Below, piece after piece: positions 13,430 through 24,879 of a stretch of 64,000 bases of DNA (position 1 is its first letter; each line of letters starts with the position of its first letter). The stretch comes from Epiperipatus broadwayi (taxonomy: Eukaryota > Onychophora > Udeonychophora > Euonychophora > Peripatidae). Location of the stretch: positions 928,001 to 992,000 of the forward strand of contig JAQFVV010006256.1 in the NCBI GenBank assembly GCA_028023455.1, written 5' to 3'. The notes beneath the pieces were generated by a model. The model was not told the DNA's origin and made no database searches. It worked only from the letters and a program-made list of their open reading frames with translations. Position numbers and translations under genes: made by a program.

Positions 13430-15760
13430 ATTTAGATCTTCAGAATCAATATTAAACCTACCAACTGAACTATGCCAATCCGCATATCTCCAGCAATATA
13501 AAAATGCTTCTACAGTATGGGCATGGTTTCACAGAATATCCAAGTTAACTTATGGATACAAACTACTGTCATCTACTACTAATAAGCTGATAATTACATC
13601 AAGGATTTCTCTACTGACAACTATATGTGAATCTTCCTCATCGCTAAATATTAATTTTCGCCTAGGATTCCATCACCATTTTTTTTAAGTGCCATATAAA
13701 TATCTGGACACAAAATACTATATAATGCTCAAACATCCAAAAAATGCATACTAACACACCACAATCTTAAGCTTTCTAATAGCTCCAAAATTTTTATATA
13801 TACCAACTCTTTCCTCAGCTTTCTCCAACTTAGCCATTATATTTACTTTTTATATTGATTTAAAATTTGGGTATTATACTGCCCTTTTACAATATTTTCA
13901 TTGTTTATCAAGAAAGCATTCTTACTGTTTTTTTGTGATTTCATAGAGACCTTTCTTTACATTTTTTCTGTTTTATGTATAGCCATTCTTGCTTTTCAGT
14001 AAGCTAGTAGTACATCAGTCTTTAACTTAGTTTATTTTCATTACAGTTATTTGTTTTTAGATGGCACTTTTAATGTTTATTCTATATTTGGTTTATTTTC
14101 CATAAAAATGGGTATTCTTTTAATTTATTTTTAAAAAAATTTTTTTTTTTTTTCACAGTTTTAGGTCGACAAAAGTTTAAACCTTCTTTGTCATCCATAT
14201 AAAGATCAGTCTTTACTTTTTGGCAGGTATCTTCTTAGCAGTAACAGTGTCATTGTTAGTGTTGACTTAGGATATTTTATCTGTTGTCCTTTGAGTTATT
14301 GTATTTTTCAAGGTGGACTGAGTTTCCTTCTCTCCATTTTCTGCTTTTAGCCCTGTTCTTTCCTATTTCAGTTCCATCAGATGATCTATTAGGAAAGTGC
14401 TGTTGTCTTGAATTTGGGTAACTTCATAGTCACCTCACTTCTCAACTTTTTTCTAAATCATCTGTGCTTTTTTTCCCCGTTCTGTTTCACCAGTATGGTT
14501 TAAATCTGTTGGTGTCCCTCCATATTTATATACCCAATGTTAGTTTTATATTTAATTGTTTGATGGCATATTTGAAATAATGAGCTTTACTTACTTCTCT
14601 ACCCATCTATCTGGTTTTGCAAGCTCATGTCGATAGTATTTAGAAATTGCTAACTGCTCTATAGTTTTTCTATATAGTTAATGCTCTATTTGGAAAAGTA
14701 GATGAAACCAAATTATTTTTATAATCTGCCCTTCTGTCATATTATAAGCAGTCAATATTTTTAATTTTGCTCCTTAGTGATTGAAAAACTGAGTCTCATT
14801 TTCATCAACCTACTCTAAATTTTTCCTGTGTGACGTGATAACATATCTTTTCCTGACACTCTTTTGCCCAAAAATTGCTTAAGATAGACTTTCTAAATTC
14901 CATATATAGATGAATTTTTTAATTAATAAGTTCCACTGTTTTTTAGAGAGGCAGTGGAGATGATTATATGCCAGTGCCATTTCCTTTTTTTTTCAGCCGC
15001 TTTAACTAGAAATAACTTTCTAAGCTATCCAAGTAATCCATAGGTATTTCATTTAGATCATCTCTTGAAAATTTGTATCTTTAAAAATTAATTGATGCCA
15101 TTATAAATTTTGATACTTATAACTTCCCTATCTCTGAGGCATTGTTACTCTTTTATGTGACTCTCCAACATTGATTCTCTTCATCTTCTGATATTATATT
15201 TTGAGCTTGTTCTTCATTTTCTCTTTTCAACTCTTCTCTAACTTCCAATTTCTTAATTCTTTGTATAATACCCTGTATATATATATTTTTTGCATTTGAC
15301 TTTACTATTGTTGACAGATCTTTGAATGATTTTCTCCAAGTTGGCATATATCTTTCTATATTTGTCTATTGCATTTGTTCTTGTACTCATAGTGCTATTT
15401 CTTCCTTGACATTTTTCATAATTTATTGCATCATCTTTCAGCATGCTTGAAATCACCTCAAACTTTTCTTGTACTGCCCTCTGATTTTGTTCAATTCTCT
15501 TCAATGTTTTTTGGAATTTTAAATTATTGCTCTGCTTTTCCATGATTTTTATTTTCAGTCTGCATCATTTCTTGGAATTTTGCATCAATTTTCTTTTGCA
15601 TTTTTTCTATGAATGTATGCAACTTACCAATATCAAACAAATTGGCTTTGATTCTGTAGGGCTTCCCACTGTCTATGCCATCTCTTGTGTTGCCAATTGC
15701 TCTATATTCGACTGCTGTTCCATTTTCTGATCCATCCTTTTTAATATTAATCTGGTTATC
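13430..15760 (-). pseudogene. Degenerate minus-strand coding remnant with coiled-coil (possible retroelement ORF1)
   Basis: The region is richer in C and T on the + strand than its surroundings, and read on the - strand it gives long fragments without a single open frame. The fragment at 15543-15253 begins MEKQSNNLKFQKTLKRIEQN, and the overlapping fragment at 15347-15153 has REELKRENEEQAQNI. Both are heptad-like, charged and probably coiled-coil. Further minus-strand phrases continue toward 14200 in shifting frames. A coiled-coil N-terminal protein in a decayed repeat would fit a LINE ORF1 or a gag, but I see no catalytic domain and cannot name the family. It is not a host exon. Confidence 0.3.
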
Positions 15761-16488
15761 ATTGATTTTTTTTTTTTATCTTGATTTTTTTTTTTTTTGA
15801 TTTACTTGTAAGAACAACAAAAAATATTCATATTTATGATCTGGTTATTTTTTAATAATATAATATACCAGCTAATACAGCTCACCTACCCAGGCATTTG
15901 GCTATAAAACTTATTGTTTATTTTACTTTTCTAACAGATTTGAATTATTATTTAGTATAATAATTGGTACTGTTGGGTGCAGTGTACTGCGGCTGCTAGG
16001 CAATGCTGCAGTACCATCAAGAAGCCGGCAAGTGATAAATTTCTATCCAAAAATGGCTGAAATCGATGGAAAATTGAAATTAAAACGCCAAAGGGAAGAC
16101 ATCAAAAGTAAATAAAAAATCAAGTAAAAAAAATCAAGTGAAATAATACGTAAGTTTTAAAAAAGTACACACAAAATCGTAAAAATACATAAATAAGTCA
16201 AATACAAAATGTCTAAGGCAAAGTAAATTGAATAAATCCTTCAAAAATGCAAATTAAAAAAAAAAAACCCCAAGAAAACGCTAAGAAATTCGAATTACAA
16301 AAACAAATTGGTGAAAATACGTCAAACGCAACCGCCCCCCCCCCCCCAGAATGAAGAATTCTTTGCTGAAATGGATAAAGAAAAATGCCTAAGGCAAAGT
16401 AAATCGAACAAAATCTTCTAAAATACAAATTAAAAAAAAAAAATCCAAGAAAACATGAAATTCGAATTACAAAAACAGAAAAATTTAT

Positions 16489-16606
16489 CGAGGTTGTAAG
16501 CTTGTGGTTAAACACCTGTAGAGGTCCCTACTATTGCATTTTACATGCATATTCTCGAGGTTACAGCCTCGGTAAATATTACTTACATAATCAATGAGCG
16601 TTTAAT
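16489..16606. mobile_element. Small insertion in the left foldback arm, with CGAGG termini
   Basis: Sequence between two copies of AATTACAAAAACAGAAAAA (about 16466-16483 and 16615-16633) is absent from the corresponding place in the right arm near 18880. It is therefore an insertion that came after the foldback formed. Within it, CGAGGTTGTAA at 16489 is answered by TTACAGCCTCG at 16561-16571, a short inverted repeat. AAATTTAT also occurs on both flanks (16481-16488 and 16607-16614). A related string, CTACAACCTCGGTAAA, occurs at 59642. The duplicated flank could be a ~19-bp target duplication (as for a SINE) or just two units of the arm's own subrepeat. Confidence 0.45.
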
Positions 16607-17482
16607 AAATTTATAATTACAAAAACAGAAAAAGGTTTAATGGTAAATGTCAAAAAAATGATGAATGGGGCTTCATTAATAGCGGGAATTACAGAAGCAG
16701 AATTTCATCAATATTTAGCTTTCAACATTTGCAAATATGCATCTGCGATCAAATTACAAAGCAGCGCAAAATACAAATTAAAAAAAAACCAAGAAAATGC
16801 TATGCATCAAGAATTTGATCAAAAATAAGTAAAATGCAAAAATTGATGTCTAACTAACAGATAAAAAACTCCCACATGAAGAATTAAAACGAAAAATGGT
16901 GGTCATCAATATTAAAAAAATAAAAGACTATTTGCAAATGTGCCTGTGCATTATTTAACTAACAGATATAATAATAATTCACAAACCTTAAATATAGACT
17001 AATATATATTAAGTAATTAATATGAATTCGAATAAAATAATCAGAATAGAAAATAGGCATGGCCATAGATTATAGAAAGTTTAAAATAATCATTGATTAT
17101 ATTAACAGGAAAAATTATTAAAAAGTTATATTTATTGGCAAGAATGTTATAAGATTTTATTTTAACAAGAATTTTAAGTAATTGAGAATATTATGGCATA
17201 TCATTTAAATAGATTTATAGATATTGCAGGAAAAATATTACCCCCAATTTTCTTTAAGGCTGACTTGTCTTATTCCAGGCTCAGTTTGCTGCCATTTTTA
17301 CTATGATGACTTTATCGTCCGCCATGTCCTCCCTTGTTTACAACTCTTTAATTACAATTATAAAATTTAGCTTTCTATTGTTAAAATTTTTAACTTAGCA
17401 CTTTTATCAAAGATGATCCCCAAGTGAATAACAGCAGATTAAAAAAAGAATTTAATAGATGTGGACCTAGCAAACAGTTTTT

Positions 17483-17935
17483 TAAAGAAAGTTGCAAATT
17501 AAAATGTGACATAATAGACTTCTCAGATATATAATATCCCAATGCAATTTAAAATAATAAGTGATTCTTCAGCATTTTGCCAAAGAGAAAATATTTTCTT
17601 TAAAACAAACTTTAGTACCATAACTTTGTGCACACTGGCAATTATATATAAGATGCATATTTCATTATGTTTTATTTAAAGAAAATTGCAAATTGAAATG
17701 TGATGTAATAAGCCTCTCTTACATTAAAAAATATAGGCACAGCTTTAGCTAACAATTATTTAGAGAAGGTAGTTCCGCAAAATATAACATCCCTATGCAA
17801 TTTAAAATAATAAGTGATTCTTCAGCATTTTGCCAAAGAAAATATTTTCTTTAAAATATACTTTAGTACCATATTCTGAGCACAGTAAATATATATAAGA
17901 TGCATATTTAATTGTTTTATTTAAGAAAGGGTAGT
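17483..17935 (+). repeat. ~250-bp direct duplication at the foldback centre
   Basis: CAATTTAAAATAATAAGTGA with its following TTCTTCAGCATTTTGCCAAA is present at 17545 and again at 17798. TATAAGATGCATATTT recurs with the same spacing near 17649 and 17898. The TTTAAAGAAAGTTGCAAATT phrase at 17483 has a diverged partner at 17678. The centre of the foldback is thus a tandem duplication, and the right arm can pair with either copy. Confidence 0.75.
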
Positions 17936-19374
17936 GTCAATGCACCTATATTTTTTAATATGAGAGGTCTATTATGTCACATTTTAATTTGCAACCTTCT
18001 TTAAATAACTGTTTGCTAGGTCCACATTTTCTATTAAATTCTTTTTTTAAATTTGCTGTTATTCACTTGGGGATCATATTTGATAAAAGTGCTAAGTTAA
18101 AAATTTTAACAATAGAAAGCTAAATTTTATAATTGTAATTAAAGAAGAATTGTAAACAAGGCAGGACATGGCGCACAATGAAGTCATAGTGAAAATGGCA
18201 GCGAAATGAACCTGGAACTGGACAAATCAGCCTTGAAGAAAATTGAGTGTAATATTTTTCCTGCAATATCTATAAATCTATTTAAATGATATGCCATAAT
18301 ATTCTCAATTACTTAAAATTCTTGCTAAAATAAAATCTTGTAACATTCTTGCCAATAAATATAACTTTTTAATAATTTTTCCTGTGACTGTAATCAATGA
18401 TTATTTTAGACTTTCTATTTTAAACTTTCTTTAATCTATGACCATGCCTATTTTCTATTCTGATTATTTTATTTGAATTCATATTAATTACTTAATATGT
18501 ATTAGTCCGTATTTAAGGTTTATGAATTATTATTATATCTGTTAGTTAAATAACGCGCAGTCACATCTACAAATAGTCTTTTATTTTTTAAATATTGATG
18601 ACCACCATTTTTCGTTTTAATTCTTCGTGCGGGAGGGGGGAGGGTATATCTGTTAGTTAGACACCAATTTTTGTTTTTGCATTTTACTTATTGATCGAAT
18701 TCTTGATGCATAACATTTTCTTGTTTTTGTTTTTTTTAATTTGTATTTTGCGCTGCTTTGGAATCTGATCGCAGATGCATATTTGCAAATGTTGAAAGCT
18801 AAATATTGATGAAATTTTATAATTCCAGCTATTAATGAAGCCCATTTGCCATTTTTTTGACATTTACCATTAAACTTTTTCTGTTTTTGTAATTCGAATT
18901 CATAGCGTTTTCTTGTTGTTGTTGTTTTAATTTGTATTTTAGAAGATTTAGTGCGATTTATTTTGCCTTAGGCATTTTACTTTGTCCATTTCCGCAAATA
19001 ATTCTTCATTCTGGGGGGGGGGGGTTGACGTATTTTCACTGATTTCTGTTTTTGTAGTTCGGATTTCATAGCGTTTTCTTGTTGTTTTTTTTTTAATTTG
19101 TATTTGCGAAGGATTTATTCGATTTACTTTGCCTTAGGCATTTTGTATTTTACTTATTTATGTATTTTTACTGATTTTGTGTGTGTGTGTGTACTTTTTT
19201 AAAATTTACATATTATTTCACTTGATTTTTTTTACTTGATTTTTACTTACTTTTGGTGTTTTAATTTCAATTTTTCATAGATTTCAGCCATTTTTGGATA
19301 GAAATTTATCACTTGCAGGTTTCTTGATGGTGCTGCTGTGTCGCGTAGTGGTCATAGTACACCACACCCAATAG

Positions 19375-19478
19375 TATATTTACAATTATTTATTTATCAA
19401 CCCAGCTTTCATCTCTTATTAAGACCTTTATATCTAAGAGATGAAAGCTGGGTTGATAATTAAATAATTGTAAATATA
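19375..19478. repeat. Perfect-stem hairpin abutting the foldback
   Basis: Arms of 44 bp (19375-19418 and 19435-19478) are reverse complements with one mismatch, separated by a 16-nt loop. The central stem CAACCCAGCTTTCATCTCTT is answered by AAGAGATGAAAGCTGGGTTG. It begins exactly where the large foldback ends. It could be a tiny foldback element, an inverted duplication produced by template switching, or a precursor-like RNA hairpin in the intron. Confidence 0.85.
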
Positions 19479-21418
19479 ATTAGTTTGTTTCAATCTTATT
19501 TAGATTGATTATTATATTAAGTATATATCTATAACAACATTCTGGATAAATAATTTTTATATTCTGGGTGGATGCTATATGTAATGAATTTATTCTATCT
19601 GTGACCAAGTGAGGCACTCAAATATAGTGCTGGTATCTAGAACTCGATCATTATCAGAAAAGTTACTTTGCCATGTAAAAAAATAGTACATTGCAAATTT
19701 ACTCCTTTTCCCCAATAAGGATATAATGAGATAGATTAGCCTCATGACACATAACTTAGTGTGTTTGTGTACGTATTTATTTTGAAGCTTTTTTTAAAAA
19801 GGAAAAGTAAATTTGAATACACAAAATTTATGTATATAATTATTTAGAATAAAGTCTGGAAGACTTAAATATTGATTGATTAAATATTATTTCTTGATAT
19901 TTTGAAATATTATAAATTATTTAAAATTAATTTTAATATAAATATTTAATTTATTTTTGATTTTGACAAAAATCTTAAATTTTTAGTATAGCTAAGAATA
20001 TAAATTTTTTTGTCTAAAACAAAGATGTTTTTTCTTTGTAATGCACTGTAATATTTTTTTAATATGAAATAGTAAGAAAATGTATTAGTAGAAGAAAATT
20101 TTCTGAGAAGCAGATTACTATCTTTTTGTAATGTGATTGTCTTTCTCAAACTACTTGATTTATTATGGGTGCTTGTAAATTTGGGAATAAATATTTTAAA
20201 ACAAGCAAGAAATATAAGATATTTAACATTTTACAACATATTTGTTTCAATCTCAATAGTAAATTTTAGGAAAATTGAAGATATTTAGTCTTTTGAAAGA
20301 TGAGGTACTTGGTTATTATTTTAAGTTTATCAATTTTAACATTTTAATATTTAGTGGAGTTGTGATTTATGCTATATTTTATACAAGTCCCCTTATGTAT
20401 ATTGTACATAGTGTAAAATAGCTTGTTTTGTTGTTAAACTTTAATTAGAATTGAATATATATTGTTTTATTGAACTTTTCAACAAGGAAGTTTATATTAC
20501 ACAGATGCTTTTATATATGTATAGTATACATACATAAATTAAGATTATAGTGTAAATAAAATTTTAAAATACTAATAATATAATTATTAATAATAAATTG
20601 AGGCGACATATTTACATATATTTTACTCTGAGTATGTGTAGTATGTGTTAACCCATTCATTCATTCATTGAAACAATAAAAATAAAAAACATAAATTTGT
20701 ATTTTTATTTGAAAAAAACTAAGAAAAGAGTGAAATGTCTGACTTTCATTACTGTTAAATATGCTCTGGCAATATATTTTTTCAATAACATTTTTCTTTT
20801 ATAGAAATGTAATAGTGATCTTTTTATCAAGAAATTAGAATCTATATAATTGTTTCCATGTTTTTAATTCAGTATTAACTTTTAATATGCTCTAACATTT
20901 TATAAAACTTAAAATTAAGCATAAAGAACTTCAAGATGTTTTATAAAATACATTTATAAATTTTAATTATTTTTTTTAAATGTGATTGCTTATGGTGTTC
21001 AAAAATGAAAATAAAAAGTTGTTTGCACATCGTAAAATGTAATTATTCATTTACATTTTGAGTTTCTTATTTACATTTTTTATTGAATATTGTATAATTG
21101 AAGTCATGTATTTTCAATGTAGTTTGCAGTGTCACTGTTTTTTTTAAAAGTATTGCTTAATTTTACACATGCAGAAATTTTATTCAAACTTTTTACATTA
21201 AAAGTTATATATAATTAGGATCACAAGTTTTGATAGAGTGATTATTTATACAATTTGATCTATATCTTTTTTTTTTTTAAGAATAAAGAGTATGGTGTTT
21301 TTTTATTACATAATACTTAATCAGATAATTTTTAAAAATAAAGTTTATATGCCTTTTTATTTTTAATGTGGTACCTACATTATTATATATTTATTTAATT
21401 TTTATTGCTTTTTTTTAG
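19479..21418. other. Intron segment, nothing recognised
   Basis: AT-rich intron DNA. The minus-strand open frame at 19946-20149 is lysine/serine/phenylalanine-rich low-complexity sequence with no recognisable domain. The segment ends in a T-rich tract and the TAG acceptor of the next NCAPH exon. Confidence 0.55.
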
Positions 21419-21539
21419 GTTGCTAGTTGCAGTTTAGATGCTAGTGCTAAAATTTATGCATATCGTGTTGATTTTGTACATGCTGAAACTTATAAAATGA
21501 TTGGAGGATTAGGAAGAACCGAAACCCAGTCAAAAAAAG
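21419..21539 (+). CDS. NCAPH: NCAPH exon C
   Basis: This 121-bp exon enters in phase 0 and leaves in phase 1. It reads [20 protein letters not shown] and continues [20 protein letters not shown]. The SLDAS(A/T)KIYA.RVD.VHA..Y...GGLG block is the most diagnostic sequence of the Cnd2 family, directly C-terminal to the SMC2-binding helices. The acceptor is TTTTTTAG at 21411-21418. The donor G|GTTTGT starts at 21540. There are no in-frame stops and the join from exon B (...NFQ) to exon C (VAS...) matches the order in other animals. Confidence 0.96.
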
Positions 21540-22081
21540 GTTTGTTTTGTAATTCACTTATTTAGAAAATAATTCCTTTTCATATGTGAAAATAATATAA
21601 TTGTTATTAATATTCTTTGTTATTTATTATTTTTACTATTCTTACTGTTATCTATTTCAATAGTTATTTTGAAATAAATCTGTCTTATTAAGTATTAAAT
21701 ATTTCATTTAAGGTTGAATATCAGTATCTATTTTATTTCATCCAAAAGTTAAAAAATTATTATAATGTTTTTTTTTTTTTATAATTATTAGAGAAAAATA
21801 CCATTTAAATAGCCTATGGGAAAAAAAAATAATACATTTTTACAATTAATATAGCCTACTTAATGTTGAATCTTTATACAAGGATTCATTAACCATAGCA
21901 ATCATCATCACGTTGTTAATTTACAATTGATTATTCACTATAATGATCTTTAGAAAAATTTCAATTTTTTGTGGCAATTTTGTAAAATTGATGTTGTCAT
22001 AGGATAGTTATTTTATTAAAGCTATATCATCCAAAAATAGCAACATTCAAACTGAAAATGTACATACAATATTTTAATTAT

Positions 22082-22636
22082 TATTGTAATATAATGAGCA
22101 TGCTAATAGGTCTAAACAACTTTTTAATAAATGCTACAAGAGAATTATCCCTATCTCCAAACTGTTTTTGAATTAATGGCTCTCATCAGTGAGGCCTATG
22201 ACATTCAGACATTAGATCTAAAATACAAACTCAAGCCCAACATTTATCGAATACTTAACTATTAAGTAGAAAATCAGAAAATTTCAGACTTTTATATGTC
22301 TTCAAATCCAGCTATCTAACTTAAATAGCCATATGGGACTGAATTAAATTCAGATATACCATATATTAATAGTCTTAGCAATATATCATTGCCAAAACCT
22401 TAAAAGCCAAACTTCATAATAGTAAGGAAATCAAGTCATACATCACATGACTTAATTAGCTTGTATTTACAAATGTAATATAACGAGCATGCTAATAAAT
22501 GCAGCAAGAGAAAACATTTAAAATCTATTTAGAATTACCGATTAGCTTGTTTAGAGCTATTAGCACGCTCGTTATATTACATTTGTAAATACAAGCTAAT
22601 TAAGTCAAGTGATGTATGACTTTGTTTCCTTACTAT
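22082..22636 (-). mobile_element. Retrozyme-like small element: tandem partial copy plus inverted copy
   Basis: A unit that starts with GTAATATAATGAGCATGCTAATA near 22086 restarts near 22478 (GTAATATAACGAGCATGCTA), a period of about 390 bp. After about 40 bp it turns into an inverted copy: TTAGCACGCTCGTTATATTACATTTG (22560 onward) to 22636 mirrors 22430-22500. The composite is bounded by the 14-bp direct repeat AATATTTTAATTAT at 22068-22081 and 22637-22650. The unit shares ordered, diverged landmarks with the 56617-58477 array: ATCCCTATCT; TCATCAGTGAGG; a block around GCCATATGGG followed by CTGAATTAAATTCAG; and CATCACATGA. No protein is encoded. See the hammerhead entry for the ribozyme remnant. 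The flanks are AT-rich, so the 14-bp repeat is suggestive rather than proof. Confidence 0.65.
22174..22199 (-). ncRNA. Decayed hammerhead-like core
   Basis: On the minus strand CTGATGA (22199-22193) is followed 14 nt later by AAAAC (22178-22174), where a functional hammerhead needs GAAA. The order and spacing match the intact-looking cores at 56.7-58.3 kb, and the downstream GGAGATAGGGAT corresponds to their GGGGATATTGG / AGATAGGGAT. The conserved G is replaced and stem II is poor, so this copy should not cleave. Confidence 0.4.
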
Positions 22637-22876
22637 AATATTTTAATTATAAACTTAAAATACAATTAATGTACAGTACAGTATTTTACTTCACTTTTAT
22701 CCAGTATCCTTACAAGATAATCAATACTTCATGAATGACATATCCAAATAAAAGATTTTCATTGTTAATGACTACAAAAGCAAATAATAAAAGTGTTTTA
22801 TTCAGTATAATAAAAAATCAAAATCATATTTTGATCACATACAACAACCAAATATATTAATATTAAATTTCAAAAT

Positions 22877-23131
22877 ATGTATGTTAGCTTAAAAAGTGTG
22901 TGCTCACTTTTATGGCTTAAAATTTTTATGAACAGTACTTTGCTTGTGGCAAAAATTATGATAATTGTAATTGTAAAATTTAGTGATCGTAATTGTTATT
23001 TTGGGGGTGTGCCAAAACATTTTGCCACGATCGAAAAATTTCAAAGATTACAAAATACGATGGCCATTCGAGGGCGCCGCCAAGCATTTCAGCCTGGACC
23101 GGATTACAATGATTTCCATAATCACGTTTAA
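22877..23131 (+). other. Unidentified open frame with GC-richer 3' end
   Basis: An 84-codon frame whose second half (about 23005-23131) is noticeably less AT-rich than the surroundings and reads GGVPKHFATIEKFQRLQNTM, ending DYNDFHNHV. The composition change suggests the end of an inserted element rather than intron drift. I recognise no domain. It could be the edge of the copia-like element next to it, or an independent fragment. Confidence 0.25.
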
Positions 23132-23158
23132 TTATTTGTTTTAGAATGGCAATCAGCA

Positions 23159-23716
23159 AATGTAATCTCTAAAATAATTTTATTTTATCAGACTAAAATT
23201 TTATAAAATGAAATATAATACTTAACTAGTTATAATAAAAAAATCAGACCAACACTTGATTAATATTAAAACATTTATTATACCTTTTTCCTATTTTCTT
23301 CTTATTCCCTTCCTCGCATTTATTTAATCAAGTCCTTACTAATTCAGATTTAACACATCATTCTCGAAGGTACATTCGCCGTCACTTTATTAAATGTATA
23401 AATTTTTTACCAATAATTATGATAAATACACACTATGAGTGAACTCAAGGGCGACTTACTATAAGAGCGTGCTTGTTAGCAACACTCAAACCTCCTCTTT
23501 CTAATGTTAAATCCTATATTTATTCTCTTATATCGAGGATACAATTTTTTATTCTTTTATATTTATATATACATTATCAGAATAACAATGGTAGGAAATA
23601 AAGGTAAGCTTAAGTAATAAAATATAAAATAAAAAAACAACAACAATACAATGTGGATTAATTTAAATTAGTGAAATAAATATAATTAACAAATCTATAA
23701 CACCCCCACTTTTTTA
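23159..23716 (-). mobile_element. Probable copia-type LTR with adjacent polypurine tract
   Basis: On the minus strand a canonical polypurine tract, AAAAAAGTGGGGG (23714-23702), is immediately followed by TGTTATAGATTTG. That is the arrangement at the 3' LTR of Ty1/copia elements. The segment ends in ...GAGATTACA at 23159, giving a TG...CA LTR of about 543 bp. No matching second LTR is present in the window. The sequence right of the tract (to about 24200) gives no readable integrase or reverse transcriptase, so this is a 3' LTR with a truncated or decayed interior. Confidence 0.45.
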
Positions 23717-24196
23717 TTATTGAAACTTATATATGCTTGAAGTGAAGGCTTTTCAAAAATACGCCATTGTGCATAATGTATATATTATCATGCAAATGTT
23801 TCTTGTAATAAAAAGAAAAGTCTAGTTACCCTGATTCATCAGCATATTGGTCCTGCGAAGTATTTCATTTTATGCTTGTGGTTTATCCGGAATTTCCATT
23901 TTAGTCCATTTTTCTTGGCTAGCTCTCAATGTCCTATGCTATGTCGGCATTTTCAATGGCAGTTTCAGGTGGTAATGGAAAGAGAGGTTTCCAAAGGGGA
24001 AGGTTCTGTTATCTCTAGTCACTCAACATTTTCTCTTTATTTAAATTGCAGATTTTTTTTTTTTTATTGAAGAGTCCGAACTGAATTAAAACCAATATAT
24101 CAGATACTGACTTGGGTGAAATGCTAATTAATCTCCCTAAACAAAAGGCAAATCCGTAATTTATAGTTTTTTCAAAGTCTGAGGTTACACCTTTCA

Positions 24197-24746
24197 TATC
24201 TTTCCCCCTTTTTTTTTATAGTTTGTTTATAATCCCGTGGAAACATTCCAATTGATCAGCATAATAGATAATATAAAAATACCTCCGCTTTTTTTTTTTT
24301 TTAAAGTCTCAACAATAGAGTTAATTGCAGAAAAATTTTATACTTTCTTTCCCCTCCTATCTTTAAGAATTTCTAAGAATTAGAAACAAATCGAAAAAAC
24401 AAAACAAGCTTTTATTTAAAAAAAAACTTGCAAGATCTTTCTTCTTTTTTGTTATCTTGATTTAATCTATCTCAAAATTCTCAAAAATTCCATTTTAAAA
24501 TAAGTGTTATTATTTATTTTTTTTAGTACAAAAATAAGTATTATTATAAAGTAATATATATTTTAATAAAATATATATGTCGTATATATATATGAATATG
24601 AGCTGGCAGAAAAATATTAGTTTATTGCACCCTTTCCCGAAAAAAAAAAAGCAGAGTTATTTTTATATTATCTATTACGCTGATCAATTGGAGTGTTTCT
24701 ATGGGATTATAAACAAAATATGTATATATACAAAAAGGAAAGATAT
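24197..24746. repeat. Inverted repeat with ~92-bp arms
   Basis: The arm 24197-24288 is the reverse complement of 24651-24746. TTCCAATTGATCAGCATAAT at 24247 answers ATTACGCTGATCAATTGGAG at 24673, with about 85-90% identity and T/A-run length differences. Weaker similarity may extend outward to about 24165 and 24775. The 360-bp spacer has no coding signal. This is probably a small non-autonomous foldback or two head-to-head repeat copies. The frame at 24577-24807 runs through the right arm and is not a gene. Confidence 0.75.
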
Positions 24747-24879
24747 CTTATGGAATGGATCTTTTGAAAATGGATGTATTAGAATATTTTATTACTTCTT
24801 TGAATAATTTATACATGATTAGAAGCCAAGATTAAAATGAACTTTAGTAAAACAGACTGATTTTACATTAATGTTGGTG

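Larger units (their letters stand above)
15960..19372. mobile_element. Large foldback (inverted-repeat) element, ~1.5-kb arms
   Basis: The left arm (about 15966-17533) is repeated in reverse complement as the right arm (about 17955-19371). Landmarks: TTGGGTG..GTGTACT at 15972 against its complement ending CACCCAA near 19370; ATTTCTATCCAAAAATGGCT at 16038 against AGCCATTTTTGGATAGAAAT near 19290; the C run at 16331 against the G run at 19013; TGTGGACCTAGCAAAC at 17460 against its complement near 18013. Arms differ by small indels, and the left arm carries one extra insertion. The arms contain several copies of a phrase with AAAATACAAATTAAAAAAAA then CCAAGAAAACGCTA, giving subrepeats typical of foldback transposons. 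There is no transposase. A 7-bp TAGTATA occurs on both sides (15953-15959 and 19372-19378) but is not flush at the left end, so the target duplication is unproven. Confidence 0.8.

Noticed and set aside
16213-16515. 100-codon minus-strand frame with repeated FFFL...LYF phrases
   Set aside because: It results from subrepeats of the foldback arm, including a C run. There is no counterpart on the right arm that keeps the frame.
16489-16573. Possible tRNA gene or tRNA-derived SINE head
   Set aside because: The ends can pair, but no clear A box, B box or anticodon arm with tRNA geometry could be drawn, so no tRNA was called.
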